Assembly: GCA_003243455.1 (NCBI GenBank)
Contig: QFQS01000002.1
Location: 372,001 to 436,000, forward strand
From: Cereibacter sphaeroides
GTDB taxonomy: Bacteria; Pseudomonadota; Alphaproteobacteria; Rhodobacterales; Rhodobacteraceae
Direction: 5' to 3'
DNA: 64,000 bases
A model generated the notes under the pieces. That model made no database searches and was not told where the DNA came from. It saw only the letters and a program-made list of their open reading frames with translations. Of this stretch, positions 1-8,218 are shown in pieces (position 1 is the stretch's first letter; each line of letters opens with the position of its first letter). A program made the position numbers and the translations under genes.

Positions 1-1
1 G

Positions 2-313
2 CGGCAATGGGATGATGCGACCACCACTGATGCGCAGCTCGACACGCTGCTGGCGCGGGCGATTGCGGCCTGCCCGGTGCTGGAGGGCGCGCCGGTTCTG
101 GAACGCTGGGCCGGCCTGCGCCCCCGCGCCCGATCCCGCGCGCCGATGCTGGGGGAATGGCCGGGTCGGCCGAGTCATTTCATCGCCAACGGCGGCTTCA
201 AGATCGGCTTCGGCATGGCGCCAAAGGTGGCCGAGGTCATGGCCGATCTGGTGCTGGAGGGGCGTTATGCCATTCCAGATGGGTTTCGAGTGGAAGCGAG
301 CCTGCAGGGCTGA
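2..313 (+). CDS. FAD-dependent oxidoreductase, C-terminal fragment
   Basis: This is the last 103 residues of a gene that begins before the window. The frame is open from base 2 to the TGA at 311-313. The visible part carries the sequence WAGLRPR followed by a GGFKIGFGMAP block, which resembles the C-terminal FAD-binding end of glycine/D-amino-acid oxidase (DadA/ThiO-like) flavoproteins. In that family this end closes over the isoalloxazine ring. The substrate cannot be told from this fragment. The gene is followed by two hairpin repeats rather than a classical terminator. Confidence 0.7.
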   Translation, partial: RQWDDATTTDAQLDTLLARAIAACPVLEGAPVLERWAGLRPRARSRAPMLGEWPGRPSHFIANGGFKIGFGMAPKVAEVMADLVLEGRYAIPDGFRVEASLQG

Positions 314-344
314 CCCTTCTTGCTCCCGGATCAAGATGCCCCCC

Positions 345-372
345 GTAGGGTGCGTGCAAACACGCACCCTAC
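345..372. repeat. Palindromic repeat, 12-bp stem
   Basis: GTAGGGTGCGTG (345-356) and CACGCACCCTAC (361-372) form a perfect 12-bp inverted repeat around a CAAA loop. It sits between the flavoprotein end and the convergent EamA gene. No T-run follows, so it is not a textbook intrinsic terminator, although it could stop transcription from either side. The sequence resembles short intergenic palindromes seen in many proteobacterial genomes; that resemblance is from memory. Confidence 0.75.
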
Positions 373-398
373 AAGCTGTTTGCGAAGTGGTCGGATGC

Positions 399-416
399 GG
401 CGGGGTGAACCCCGCC
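399..416. repeat. Second GC-rich hairpin, 7-bp stem
   Basis: GGCGGGG (399-405) pairs with CCCCGCC (410-416) around a TGAA tetraloop, 26 bases after the previous palindrome. Together the two hairpins fill most of the 154-bp gap between convergent genes. Confidence 0.65.
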
Positions 417-467
417 ACGTGTCCCCCTTTGCCCGGAACAAGGCGCGTCAGCGCCGCCGGACAGCAA

Positions 468-899
468 CTAGTTCAGCGCCACCAGCACCGCCCCGCCTGC
501 GATCATCGCTACCCCGGCCCATGCACCGGCCGACAGCCGCTCACCCAGGAACAGCGCAGCGATGATTGCCACCACCACGACGCTCAGCTTGTCGATGGGC
601 GCCACCTGCGAGGCATGGCCGAGCTTCAGCGCCCGGAAATAGCAGATCCAGGAAAACCCTGTCGCCAGCCCCGACAGCACCAGAAACACCCAGGTCTTGC
701 CGGAAACCGTGGTCGGATCCTGCCAATGCCCCGTCGCTACAACAATTCCCGCCGCCGCTAGCAGGATGATCACTGTCCGCACCAGCGTCGCGAAATCGGA
801 ATTGACGCCCTCGATCCCCACCTTGGCAAAGATCGCTGTCAGCGCCGCGAAACTTGCCGACAGCACCGCCCAGAATTGCCAGCTGTCGATCATCCGCAT
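468..899 (-). CDS. EamA/DMT-family transporter, single-domain (half-size)
   Basis: This 143-residue hydrophobic protein has about five membrane segments and one EamA domain, against two tandem domains (about 300 residues) in most drug/metabolite transporters. The YFRALKLGHAS...VAPIDKL block is typical of an EamA repeat. Half-size members are thought to work as dimers. Its ATG overlaps the stop of the upstream quinone oxidoreductase (ATGA), so the two are probably translationally coupled in the coq9-qor-eamA unit. The substrate is unknown. Confidence 0.8.
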   Translation of the reverse strand: MRMIDSWQFWAVLSASFAALTAIFAKVGIEGVNSDFATLVRTVIILLAAAGIVVATGHWQDPTTVSGKTWVFLVLSGLATGFSWICYFRALKLGHASQVAPIDKLSVVVVAIIAALFLGERLSAGAWAGVAMIAGGAVLVALN

Positions 900-1888
900 C
901 AGGCCACCTTCAGCACGATCTTCCCGATATGGCCCGAGCTTTCCATTCGCGCATGCGCCGACGCCGCCTCGGCCAGCGGATATTCCGAATCGATCACCAC
1001 CCGCAGCTTGCCGGCCGCGATCATCGGCCAGACCCGCGCCTCCAACTCGCTCGCATAAGCGGCCTTGGCCAGATCGGATTGCGGGCGCAGAGTCGATCCG
1101 GTGATCGTCAGCCGTCGCATCATCACCTCGGCAAAGTTCAGCTCGACCTTCGGTCCCTGCAGGAAGGCGATCTGCACCAGCCGTCCGTCATCGGCGAGCG
1201 CCCTGACGTTGCGGGGGATATAGCTGCCGCCGACCATGTCGAGGATCAGGTTGGCCCCGCCCTCGGCCTTCAGCACCTGCACGAAATCCTCGTTGCGATA
1301 ATTGATCGCCCGCTCCGCCCCCAACTCCAGACAGGCCGCGCATTTCTCATCCGACCCGGCGGTAGCGAACACCCGCGCCCCCAAGGCTGTCGCAATCTGG
1401 ATCGCGGTCGTACCGATGCCTGACGATCCGCCATGCACCAGAAACCGCTCGCCGGCTTGTAGACCTCCGCGCAGGACCACGTTTGACCAGACGGTGAAAC
1501 AGGTCTCGGGCAGGCAGGCCGCTTCGCGCAGGCTCATCCCCTCGGGGATCGGCAGGGCATGGGCCGCGTTCGTCACCACGTTCTCGGCGTAGCCACCGCC
1601 CGGCAGTAGCGCGCAGACCTCGTCCCCCACGGCCCAGCGGGTGACACCCGGCCCTATTGCGACCACGCGCCCAGCAGCCTCCAGCCCCGGCAGAGGGGAG
1701 GCGCCGGGCGGCGGCGCATAGTCGCCGGCGCGTTGCAGCGCGTCGGGGCGGTTCACCCCGGCATAGGCGACGCCGATCACGATCTGACCATGGCCCGGCA
1801 CCGGCACGGGCAGGACGACGGACTTCAGCACTTCCGGTCCGCCGGGTTCGGAAATCTCGACGGCTTTCATCGTATGGGGCAGGTTCAT
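899..1888 (-). CDS. NAD(P)H-quinone oxidoreductase, zinc-less MDR family (PIG3/QOR type)
   Basis: The 329-residue protein has the medium-chain dehydrogenase/reductase layout. An N-terminal GroES-like domain contains AYAGVNRPDALQRAG, and a Rossmann domain carries VHGGSSGIGTTAIQIA. The catalytic zinc ligands of alcohol dehydrogenases are absent, as expected for quinone reductases of the PIG3 type, which reduce quinones or enones with NADPH. It starts 12 bases after the stop of coq9 and overlaps the start of the EamA gene, so the three form one minus-strand operon. A Met six codons in is an alternative start. Confidence 0.88.
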   Translation of the reverse strand: MNLPHTMKAVEISEPGGPEVLKSVVLPVPVPGHGQIVIGVAYAGVNRPDALQRAGDYAPPPGASPLPGLEAAGRVVAIGPGVTRWAVGDEVCALLPGGGYAENVVTNAAHALPIPEGMSLREAACLPETCFTVWSNVVLRGGLQAGERFLVHGGSSGIGTTAIQIATALGARVFATAGSDEKCAACLELGAERAINYRNEDFVQVLKAEGGANLILDMVGGSYIPRNVRALADDGRLVQIAFLQGPKVELNFAEVMMRRLTITGSTLRPQSDLAKAAYASELEARVWPMIAAGKLRVVIDSEYPLAEAASAHARMESSGHIGKIVLKVA

Positions 1889-1900
1889 GGTATCTCTTGT

Positions 1901-2596
1901 TCAGTAGCGGGTATGTCCGGGCAGGTCGTCGCGGCGCGCAGGCGCCTTGACGCGGTCAAGGATCTTGCCAGGGCCGCCAAGGAAAAGCTTGCCCAGCGGG
2001 TTGTCGCGCACCTGCGCCTTGAACTTCTCGATCCGCATCACATCCGCGATCCGGCGATCCAGAAACTCCCAGGTCGCGTGATTGTCGGTGCTGTCGTCGC
2101 CGAGCCAGAACAGAACCGTGGCACCATAGACGGCGGAGAGCGTCGCCCGCTTGGAATACCAGTTGATGTCACGCGAGCTATCGCCAAGCGCAGTCCAGAT
2201 CGCATCCGCCGTGCCCCAGATGGCCCGCGCCCCGTCAGGTGCATGATGGGGCAGCGAGAACAGCGTGGTGCCGCGCCGCACTGCCTCCTTGTCCGCCACG
2301 GCCTCCAGCCGGGCGCGGATCGCGAAGGCAACCCTTTCGCTGTAGCGCATCGCGCCAAGGTCGGTCTCCGCCATCCGTCGCACCATCGCCTGGTCGCCGC
2401 GGCGGTGAAAGGCCAGCGCCAGATCGACCGCGCCGCGCGGAAAGAAGGAACGCGCCAGCACCGGATCGATGCCGGTATCGGCCACGGCTGCGCGGAACGT
2501 CGCATCGGACCATCCGTCAAACGCGACATGCGCCAGCGCCGCATCTAGAAGCGCGTCGCGCAGGCGGGCATCCTCGGTCGGGGTTTCGGTCGTCAT
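1901..2596 (-). CDS. COQ9-family protein (ubiquinone biosynthesis accessory)
   Basis: The 231-residue protein matches the COQ9 family: a TetR-like helical N-terminus followed by the lipid-binding COQ9 domain (around residues 85-180, with DISRDINWYSKRATLSAVY as a signature). COQ9 binds isoprenoid lipids and presents ubiquinone intermediates to COQ7. I chose the ATG at 2596 because AGGGAGG lies about 7 bases upstream; a start 11 codons earlier lacks this site. It is the first gene of a unit with a quinone oxidoreductase, which fits quinone metabolism. Confidence 0.88.
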   Translation of the reverse strand: MTTETPTEDARLRDALLDAALAHVAFDGWSDATFRAAVADTGIDPVLARSFFPRGAVDLALAFHRRGDQAMVRRMAETDLGAMRYSERVAFAIRARLEAVADKEAVRRGTTLFSLPHHAPDGARAIWGTADAIWTALGDSSRDINWYSKRATLSAVYGATVLFWLGDDSTDNHATWEFLDRRIADVMRIEKFKAQVRDNPLGKLFLGGPGKILDRVKAPARRDDLPGHTRY

Positions 2597-2650
2597 CTGT
2601 CGAACCTCCCTTCGTGCTTCCGGCGTCACATAGCGCGCCGCCGCCCGCTG

Positions 2651-4213
2651 TCACGGCACGGCATCGGTGATGGCCTCGATCAGGTCAAGCCTTGCATCCA
2701 GCGGATCATGTCCACCTTGCGCCCTGCCGTCGCGGGTGAACAGCATGATCGCATCGTTCTGCTGCTCCTGCATCGGCCAGTTCGGCAGGCCCGGTCCGTT
2801 CGGATCACCGCTGCGGGCGAAATTGGCGATATAGTCGCCGAACAGGCGCGAAACTTCGGTATCTTTGTCCGTCACCGCTCCGGGATAGCGGGTCTCAAGC
2901 GTACCGAACAGGAAGGGCAACTCGCTCGCATGGCCCGCCGAGGGTGCGGCGGACCGGGCGGCGGCGACATAAGCGAATCGGTAGCGCCAGGCGGGTTCCC
3001 CCAGCGCCGCCATCTGGCGCGCGGCAAAGCGGGCGGGCTCTTGCATCGTCAGGTCATTGCCGATGGTGGCGACAAGCTCTCCGGTGCTGCCGGGGGCGGG
3101 GTAGGCGGCCCGGGCCAGCCCTGCGCGGTCGCCAAAGATCGAGAACGGCGCATCGGAGGGTGGCCGATGCTCGGACACGTCAGCGTCAGTCGCCCCGATC
3201 AGCAACGGCACCGCATCCGCCGTGCCAGAGGCAAAGCGCGCCTCGGGCGCGGAAAATACCAGCGTGTCATCCACGATCGGCCCGCGCACGAAGGTCTCGT
3301 TCAACTCGGGATGACCGCCAAGCGCGCTCATGCTCAGGCCGCCGGCCACCGCCTCGGCCGGAAGCGCGCGCAGCGCCGCCAACGCATCGGCACCTTCTCC
3401 GATGATGCCCTGGCCTTCCGCAAAGGCGCGCCCGACCGACAGCGCCGAGCGCTGTCCCTCGGGCGCATCCCAGCGCAGGCCACCCAGCAAGTTCGACCGA
3501 CCGTCGCCCGAAAGAACGATGGCGCGCTGGATCAGCCCGGCCGTACGCGGCGCGGTCAGAATATGCATGACCGCATCGCCGCCCGCAGACTGGCCCATCA
3601 CCGTCATGTCGTCCGGATCGCCGCCAAAGGCCGCCGCATTGGCTTTCACCCAATTCAAAGCCGCGATCATGTCCAGCAGGCCAAAGTTGCCCACCTCTGC
3701 CTCGCCCGCTGCCGCCAGCGCGGGATGGGCGAAAAACCCGAACCGTCCCAGCCGGTAGTTCAGGCTGACAACGATCAGTCCGCGCCGCGCCAGCGCCGAA
3801 GCCTCGTAGATCGGCGAAGATGAGCCGCCGTTCACATAGGCGCCGCCGTGTATCCAGACCAGCACCGGCAAAGGCTCTCGCCGCCCCGTGGGATCGGGAC
3901 GCCAGAGGTTGAGGTACAGGCAATCCTCCGAGGGTCTGGTGCCGCGCGCGCTGCCTTCCCCCGCATCGGGCTGCTGCATGCAGTCGCTGGCGGGCGCCTT
4001 GGCGGGCCGCACGCCGTCCCATGCCGTCACCGGCTGCGGCGCGCGCCAGCGCAGGTCGCCGACGGGCGGCGCGGCATAAGGGAGACCGTAGAAGATCTGC
4101 ACGCCGACCTTCTCCACCCCCTCGACCGCGCCCGAGGCGGTGACGACTTGCGGACCCGCCCAGGCGCCCGAGGCGCACAGAAGGCCCGCAAAGAAGGCCA
4201 TGCGCAGCGCCAT
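2651..4213 (-). CDS. Carboxylesterase type B, exported
   Basis: The 520-residue alpha/beta hydrolase starts with a Sec signal peptide (hydrophobic run then ASGAWA-G). It has the type-B carboxylesterase signature near residue 100 (EDCLYLNLWRP), the oxyanion stretch VWIHGGAYVNG, the nucleophile elbow GQSAGG, and a late histidine in GHASELPFLFG. Such enzymes hydrolyse carboxylic esters, here probably in the periplasm. The ATG at 4213 follows AAGGGGGG; a TTG two codons earlier is also open. It is monocistronic and divergent from rpsU. Confidence 0.88.
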   Translation of the reverse strand: MALRMAFFAGLLCASGAWAGPQVVTASGAVEGVEKVGVQIFYGLPYAAPPVGDLRWRAPQPVTAWDGVRPAKAPASDCMQQPDAGEGSARGTRPSEDCLYLNLWRPDPTGRREPLPVLVWIHGGAYVNGGSSSPIYEASALARRGLIVVSLNYRLGRFGFFAHPALAAAGEAEVGNFGLLDMIAALNWVKANAAAFGGDPDDMTVMGQSAGGDAVMHILTAPRTAGLIQRAIVLSGDGRSNLLGGLRWDAPEGQRSALSVGRAFAEGQGIIGEGADALAALRALPAEAVAGGLSMSALGGHPELNETFVRGPIVDDTLVFSAPEARFASGTADAVPLLIGATDADVSEHRPPSDAPFSIFGDRAGLARAAYPAPGSTGELVATIGNDLTMQEPARFAARQMAALGEPAWRYRFAYVAAARSAAPSAGHASELPFLFGTLETRYPGAVTDKDTEVSRLFGDYIANFARSGDPNGPGLPNWPMQEQQNDAIMLFTRDGRAQGGHDPLDARLDLIEAITDAVP

Positions 4214-4295
4214 GGACAACCGCCCCCCTTTTTGCTATGCGGCCCCGGCCTGCACAATTCGTGCAACTTTAACTTAGGAAGGTGGTGACAACCAC

Positions 4296-4502
4296 ATGCA
4301 GGTCAGCGTTCGCGACAACAACGTCGATCAGGCCCTTCGGGCCCTGAAGAAAAAGCTCCAGCGCGAAGGCGTGTTTCGGGAAATGAAGCTCAAGCAGCAT
4401 TTCGAGAAACCCTCCGTCAAAAAAGCGCGCGAAAAGGCCGAGGCCGTTCGCCGGGCACGCAAGCTCGCTCGCAAGAAATTGCAGCGTGAAGGCGGTCTCT
4501 GA
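4296..4502 (+). CDS. rpsU: 30S ribosomal protein bS21
   Basis: The 68-residue, very basic protein begins MQVSVRDNNVDQALRALKKK, the conserved start of bS21, and continues with the Arg/Lys-rich helix ending in KLQREGG. bS21 sits on the small-subunit platform near the 16S 3' end and assists initiation. AGGAAGG lies about 14 bases before the ATG. The gene stands alone and is followed by a strong intrinsic terminator. Confidence 0.97.
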   Translation: MQVSVRDNNVDQALRALKKKLQREGVFREMKLKQHFEKPSVKKAREKAEAVRRARKLARKKLQREGGL

Positions 4503-4545
4503 GGCTTTGACGAACTCTGCGGCAGGGCAACCTGCCAAGCCGATC

Positions 4546-4575
4546 AACCCCCGTGCCATGGCCCGGGGGTTTTTC
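4546..4575 (+). terminator. Intrinsic terminator of rpsU
   Basis: AACCCCCG (4546-4553) pairs with CGGGGGTT after a short loop and is followed directly by a T-run (TTTTTCTTT). This is the clearest Rho-independent terminator in the window and lies 43 bases after the rpsU stop. Confidence 0.9.
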
Positions 4576-4716
4576 TTTGCCCGGAATCCGGGCAATTGGC
4601 GCGAAATGATCCGGGGCATGGCGCGGACCTGTGCCAGACTTAGCGTCAGGACCGAAAATCGGGAACAATGACTGCGTTCGGGCGTAGCTCAAGTGACGAC
4701 TTCACAGGGGGCCTTC

Positions 4717-5568
4717 GTGCTGATCCGCTTTGGCTATGAAATCACCGTGTCCTGCCCGCAGGAAACGCCGATGATCGCGATGATGACTCCGCGGGAAGAA
4801 TTTCGCGAGGATATACAGACTACGACGGGGCTGGTGATCCAGCCATCGGTGCGCGCCACGGCCTATCACGACCAGTTCGGCAATATCTGCCACCGTTTCA
4901 CCGCGCCTGCGGGGCTGATCACCTTGTCCAGCGACAGCCTGATCTGGTCGGACGGTGTGCCCGAGCCTGCCTTCCCCGACGCGGGCGAGGTGCCGGTGAC
5001 CGACCTGCCGTCCGAGGTTCTGACCTATCTGCTCGGCAGCCGTTATTGCGAGACGGACAAGCTGAGCCAGATCGCCTGGGATTTGTTCGGCCACCTGCCG
5101 CCCGGCTGGGGCCGTGTGCAGGCGATCTGCGACTGGGTAAACGGCCATATCCGCTTCGATTACCAGATGGCCCGCGCCACCCGCACGGCCTTCGAGGCAT
5201 GGCAAGAGCAGACCGGCGTTTGTCGCGACTTCGCCCATCTGGCGATCACCTTCTGCCGCTGCCTGAACATCCCGGCCCGCTATGCCAACGCTTATCTGGG
5301 CGACATCGGCGTGCCGCCGGTCGATGCGCCGATGGATTTCGCCGCCTCGATCGAGGTCTATCTTGAGGGCGGCTGGCACAGCTTTGATCCGCGCAACAAC
5401 CAGCGCCGGATCGGTCGCATCGTGGTGGCCCATGGTCATGACGCGGGCGACGTGCCGCTGATCCATTCATTCGGCCAGCATGTGCTGCAATCGTTCCGCG
5501 TCTGGACCGACGAGGCGCCCGAAGTCGCAGAACCTACGCGACTGTCGGCGCTGGCGGGGCGGGCCTGA
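4717..5568 (+). CDS. Transglutaminase-like (papain-fold) protein
   Basis: The protein has an N-terminal beta domain (RFGYEITVSCPQ...) and a transglutaminase-like core. The catalytic Cys is in EQTGVCRDFAHLAITFCR, the His in GGWHSFDPRNN and the Asp a few residues later. Many Rhodobacterales carry such roughly 280-residue proteins; they are probable proteases or amidases with unknown targets. I prefer the GTG at 4717 (283 residues), with AGGGGG 5 bases upstream, over the GTG at 4693, which lacks a ribosome site. It converges with phoX on a shared hairpin. Confidence 0.85.
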   Translation: MLIRFGYEITVSCPQETPMIAMMTPREEFREDIQTTTGLVIQPSVRATAYHDQFGNICHRFTAPAGLITLSSDSLIWSDGVPEPAFPDAGEVPVTDLPSEVLTYLLGSRYCETDKLSQIAWDLFGHLPPGWGRVQAICDWVNGHIRFDYQMARATRTAFEAWQEQTGVCRDFAHLAITFCRCLNIPARYANAYLGDIGVPPVDAPMDFAASIEVYLEGGWHSFDPRNNQRRIGRIVVAHGHDAGDVPLIHSFGQHVLQSFRVWTDEAPEVAEPTRLSALAGRA

Positions 5569-5575
5569 AGCGGTT

Positions 5576-5609
5576 CTTGCCGGATTTGCCGCGCGACAAA
5601 TCCGGCAAG
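5576..5609. terminator. Bidirectional hairpin between convergent genes
   Basis: CTTGCCGGATTTG (5576-5588) and CAAATCCGGCAAG (5597-5609) form a perfect 13-bp stem with an 8-base loop, between the transglutaminase gene and the phoX-like gene. It lacks long T-runs but is well placed to end both transcripts. Confidence 0.75.
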
Positions 5610-5618
5610 GCCCATTCG

Positions 5619-7556
5619 TCAGCTCGCCACTTCCAGTCCGTCGATCCGCTGAATCGCTACGACCGCCGGCCGCGGCAGACCGCCTTCCTTGAAGTCCGGC
5701 CATAGCGTCGTCAGCGCGGCGGTCGTCTCCGAATCCTCTGCCGGATGCTGGACCGAGACGAACAGCGTCGTGCCATCCGGCGTGAAGCAGGGGCCGGTCG
5801 CCTCGGCGCCCATCGGGCAGGCGAACAAGAGCTTCGGCAGGCCGCGCGCCGGGCCTTCGGTGTCGACGCCATAGATGCCGTCGGCCAGGTCGAAGTCGTT
5901 GGCCCCATCGGTCGCCACGAACATCCGGCCCTTCGGATCGAAGGTCAGGTTGTCGGGGTTCACGAACCAGCCGTTTTCCGAGGTCGCGGGGTGGAAATGC
6001 GCCCCTTGCGCCGCGTCCTTGGGGTTGCCGGCCAGCACGAACAGATCCCAGGTATAGCTGTCGGCGGTGTGATCGGCGTCCTTGCCGGTGCCGCCCGGCG
6101 GGATCATTTCGACGATATGGCCCCAGGCGTTCTCAGGCCGGGTGTTCGGCGCATTCAGCTTGTCGGCCGAGATCTTCTTGTTCTTGGTCATCACGGCATA
6201 GACACGGCCCGTCACCGGGTTCGTCTCCATATCCTCGGGCCGGTCCATCGGGGTCGCGCCGAGCGCATCGGCGGCAAGACGGGTTTTCAGCAGCACGTCG
6301 GCCTGCGTCGCAAAACCGTTCTCCGCCGTCAGCGGACCATTGCCCTGCACCAGCGGCAGCCAGTTCATCGTGCCGTCGGCATTATAGACGGCGACCGACA
6401 GCGTGCCCTTGTCCAGGATGTCGCGTGCCGACTCGGGGTTCGCCGGGTCATAGATCCCGTCCGAGACGAAGCGATAGACGTATTCGAAGTAATCGTCGTC
6501 GCCCATGTAGACCACGACGCGCCCGTCCTTGTTCAGTACCACCGTGGCGGCCTCGTGCATCATCCGGCCCAGTGCGGTGCGCTTGATCGGGGTCGCCGCC
6601 GGATCATAGGGGTCGATCTCGACCACCCAGTCGAAACGGTTAGGCTCGTTCGGCTCCTTGTCGACGTTGAAGCGATCCTCGAACCGGGCGCGGCCATAGT
6701 AGTCGGACCCGTCATAGCCGTAGCGTTCCAGAACATCGGCGAAGGGCGACTTGGTGGGATCGCCGCCGAAGGTGTCCGAAGCGCCCTCCTCGCAGGTCAG
6801 CACGGTGCCCCACGGGGTCACGCCGCCGCCGCAGTTGTAGTTGGTGCCGCGCGCCTTGGTCCCTTCGGGATCGGCCGAGGTCTTCATCCAGTCATGCCCG
6901 GCGACGGGGCCGGAAATCTTCATGTCGGTATCCAGCGTGATCCGGCGGTTCAGCGGGCTGTCCTGGACGATCGCCCAGGTGCCGCCGTCACGCTTGATCT
7001 CGACGATGGAATGGCCGATCGCCATGTTTCCCAGGGCCACCTGCTCGGCGGTCATCTTGGCGCCTGCGTCATCCTCGGTCACGCCATCGAACATCGCGTT
7101 CGGAGAGATGTATTCGTTGTTCACGCAGAGCAGCCCGTGGTCGGAACTGCCCGACCCGCGCGGCAGCGGCATGAAGGCGATGTAGTCGCAGTTATAGCCG
7201 AACCGCTCAGCCTGCTCGGCGGCATTCATCGCGCGCAGATCGGGCTCGCCCTGACCCGCCTTCATCGGCGCACCCCAGGCGGCGACCACATCGGCGCGGT
7301 AGCCGTCGGCGACGTGGTGTGTTTCGTCGAAGATGCGCTTCAACTCGGTGAACTGCAGGCTCGACTGCGCATCCTGGGCAAAGGCCTGGCCCGAGAACAG
7401 AGAGCCGACAAAGCCCTGCGAAGCAACGACGGCAAGGCCGGTCCCGCTGCCCAGCAGGAAGCCGCGGCGTGACACGCGTTCGGCGATGATGTTGCGGATG
7501 GGGTTCGACGGGTTGTGCGGACGCAGGGTGGACTGGTCGACGTCATACTTGGTCAT
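5619..7556 (-). CDS. PhoX-family alkaline phosphatase (DUF839), Tat-exported
   Basis: The 645-residue protein has a twin-arginine signal (SRRGFLLG near residue 30, then a hydrophobic run to SGQAFAQD). The PhoX/DUF839 beta-propeller follows, with RGTNYNCGGGVTPWGTVLTCEE and AHFHPATSENGWFVNPDNL as recognisable stretches. PhoX enzymes are Ca/Fe-dependent phosphomonoesterases of the periplasm, often induced by phosphate limitation; no pho box was identified here. AAGGAG lies about 8 bases upstream of the ATG. The gene is monocistronic. Confidence 0.9.
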   Translation of the reverse strand: MTKYDVDQSTLRPHNPSNPIRNIIAERVSRRGFLLGSGTGLAVVASQGFVGSLFSGQAFAQDAQSSLQFTELKRIFDETHHVADGYRADVVAAWGAPMKAGQGEPDLRAMNAAEQAERFGYNCDYIAFMPLPRGSGSSDHGLLCVNNEYISPNAMFDGVTEDDAGAKMTAEQVALGNMAIGHSIVEIKRDGGTWAIVQDSPLNRRITLDTDMKISGPVAGHDWMKTSADPEGTKARGTNYNCGGGVTPWGTVLTCEEGASDTFGGDPTKSPFADVLERYGYDGSDYYGRARFEDRFNVDKEPNEPNRFDWVVEIDPYDPAATPIKRTALGRMMHEAATVVLNKDGRVVVYMGDDDYFEYVYRFVSDGIYDPANPESARDILDKGTLSVAVYNADGTMNWLPLVQGNGPLTAENGFATQADVLLKTRLAADALGATPMDRPEDMETNPVTGRVYAVMTKNKKISADKLNAPNTRPENAWGHIVEMIPPGGTGKDADHTADSYTWDLFVLAGNPKDAAQGAHFHPATSENGWFVNPDNLTFDPKGRMFVATDGANDFDLADGIYGVDTEGPARGLPKLLFACPMGAEATGPCFTPDGTTLFVSVQHPAEDSETTAALTTLWPDFKEGGLPRPAVVAIQRIDGLEVAS

Positions 7557-7616
7557 CGCTGGCTCCTTGGGCTTACGAGACGCACAGCGTTAGCCTAGTC
7601 GCATGACAGGCCCATG

Positions 7617-8075
7617 TCACACGGGCAGGGCGGTGGTCTTGAACACTGTGCGCAGCGCGAAGGATGAATGCATCTGCGCCACGCCCGGTAGGCGGGCCAG
7701 ATGCTGGCGATGGATGCGGGCGAAATCGTCGGTGTCCTGTGCCACGACTTTGAGCAGGTAATCCGCCGTCCCCGCCATCAAGTGGCACTCCAGCACCTCG
7801 GGCACGCGTTTGACCGCCGCCTCGAAGGCCTCCAGCACCTCATCCGCCTGACCTGACAGCGTGATCTCGACGAAAACCGTCGTCGGCCAGCCCAGACGGC
7901 GGGCATCCAGCAGGGCCACATACTCGCCGATGATCCCCTCCTGCTCCAGCCGCTGCACGCGGCGGTGGCAGGCCGAGGGCGACAGGTTCGCCGTCTCAGC
8001 CAACTCGGCATTGGTCATCCGGCCGTCCTTCTGCAACCCCATCAGGATACGGCGGTCTGTCGCGTCGATTTCCAT
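7617..8075 (-). CDS. Lrp/AsnC-family regulator, probable regulator of ald
   Basis: The 152-residue protein has an N-terminal winged helix (ATDRRILMGLQKDGRMTNAELAETANLSPSACHRRVQRLEQEG) split here as a single HTH region, then an alpha/beta RAM effector-binding domain with AGTADYLLKVVAQD. Lrp/AsnC proteins sense amino acids. It is transcribed divergently from alanine dehydrogenase across 143 bp, the usual arrangement of AldR-type activators that respond to alanine. No good ribosome site precedes the ATG. Confidence 0.9.
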   Translation of the reverse strand: MEIDATDRRILMGLQKDGRMTNAELAETANLSPSACHRRVQRLEQEGIIGEYVALLDARRLGWPTTVFVEITLSGQADEVLEAFEAAVKRVPEVLECHLMAGTADYLLKVVAQDTDDFARIHRQHLARLPGVAQMHSSFALRTVFKTTALPV

Positions 8076-8112
8076 GATGGTGCAAAATCCTTCGACCAGA
8101 TGCCAGTTTTGT

Positions 8113-8123
8113 TGAATATTCTA
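8113..8123. promoter_or_regulatory. Candidate Lrp/AldR operator
   Basis: The AT-rich palindrome GAATATTC (8114-8121), with flanking T and TA, lies in the lrp-ald intergenic region and resembles the AT-rich dyad core of Lrp-type sites. Function is inferred from position only. Confidence 0.35.
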
Positions 8124-8218
8124 CCGATGATGGCGCTAACCGTCACCCATCTTTTCAAAGCATCGCCACGGCGATCTGTCACAATCGCGCGCATATCCAT
8201 TCCCCAGGGAGGAACCCC

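Noticed and set aside
5745..7472. A 575-codon open frame on the plus strand opposite the PhoX gene
   Set aside because: It is antisense to a Tat-signal-bearing phosphatase with clear motifs. Its length follows from high GC content, and the peptide has no recognisable domains.
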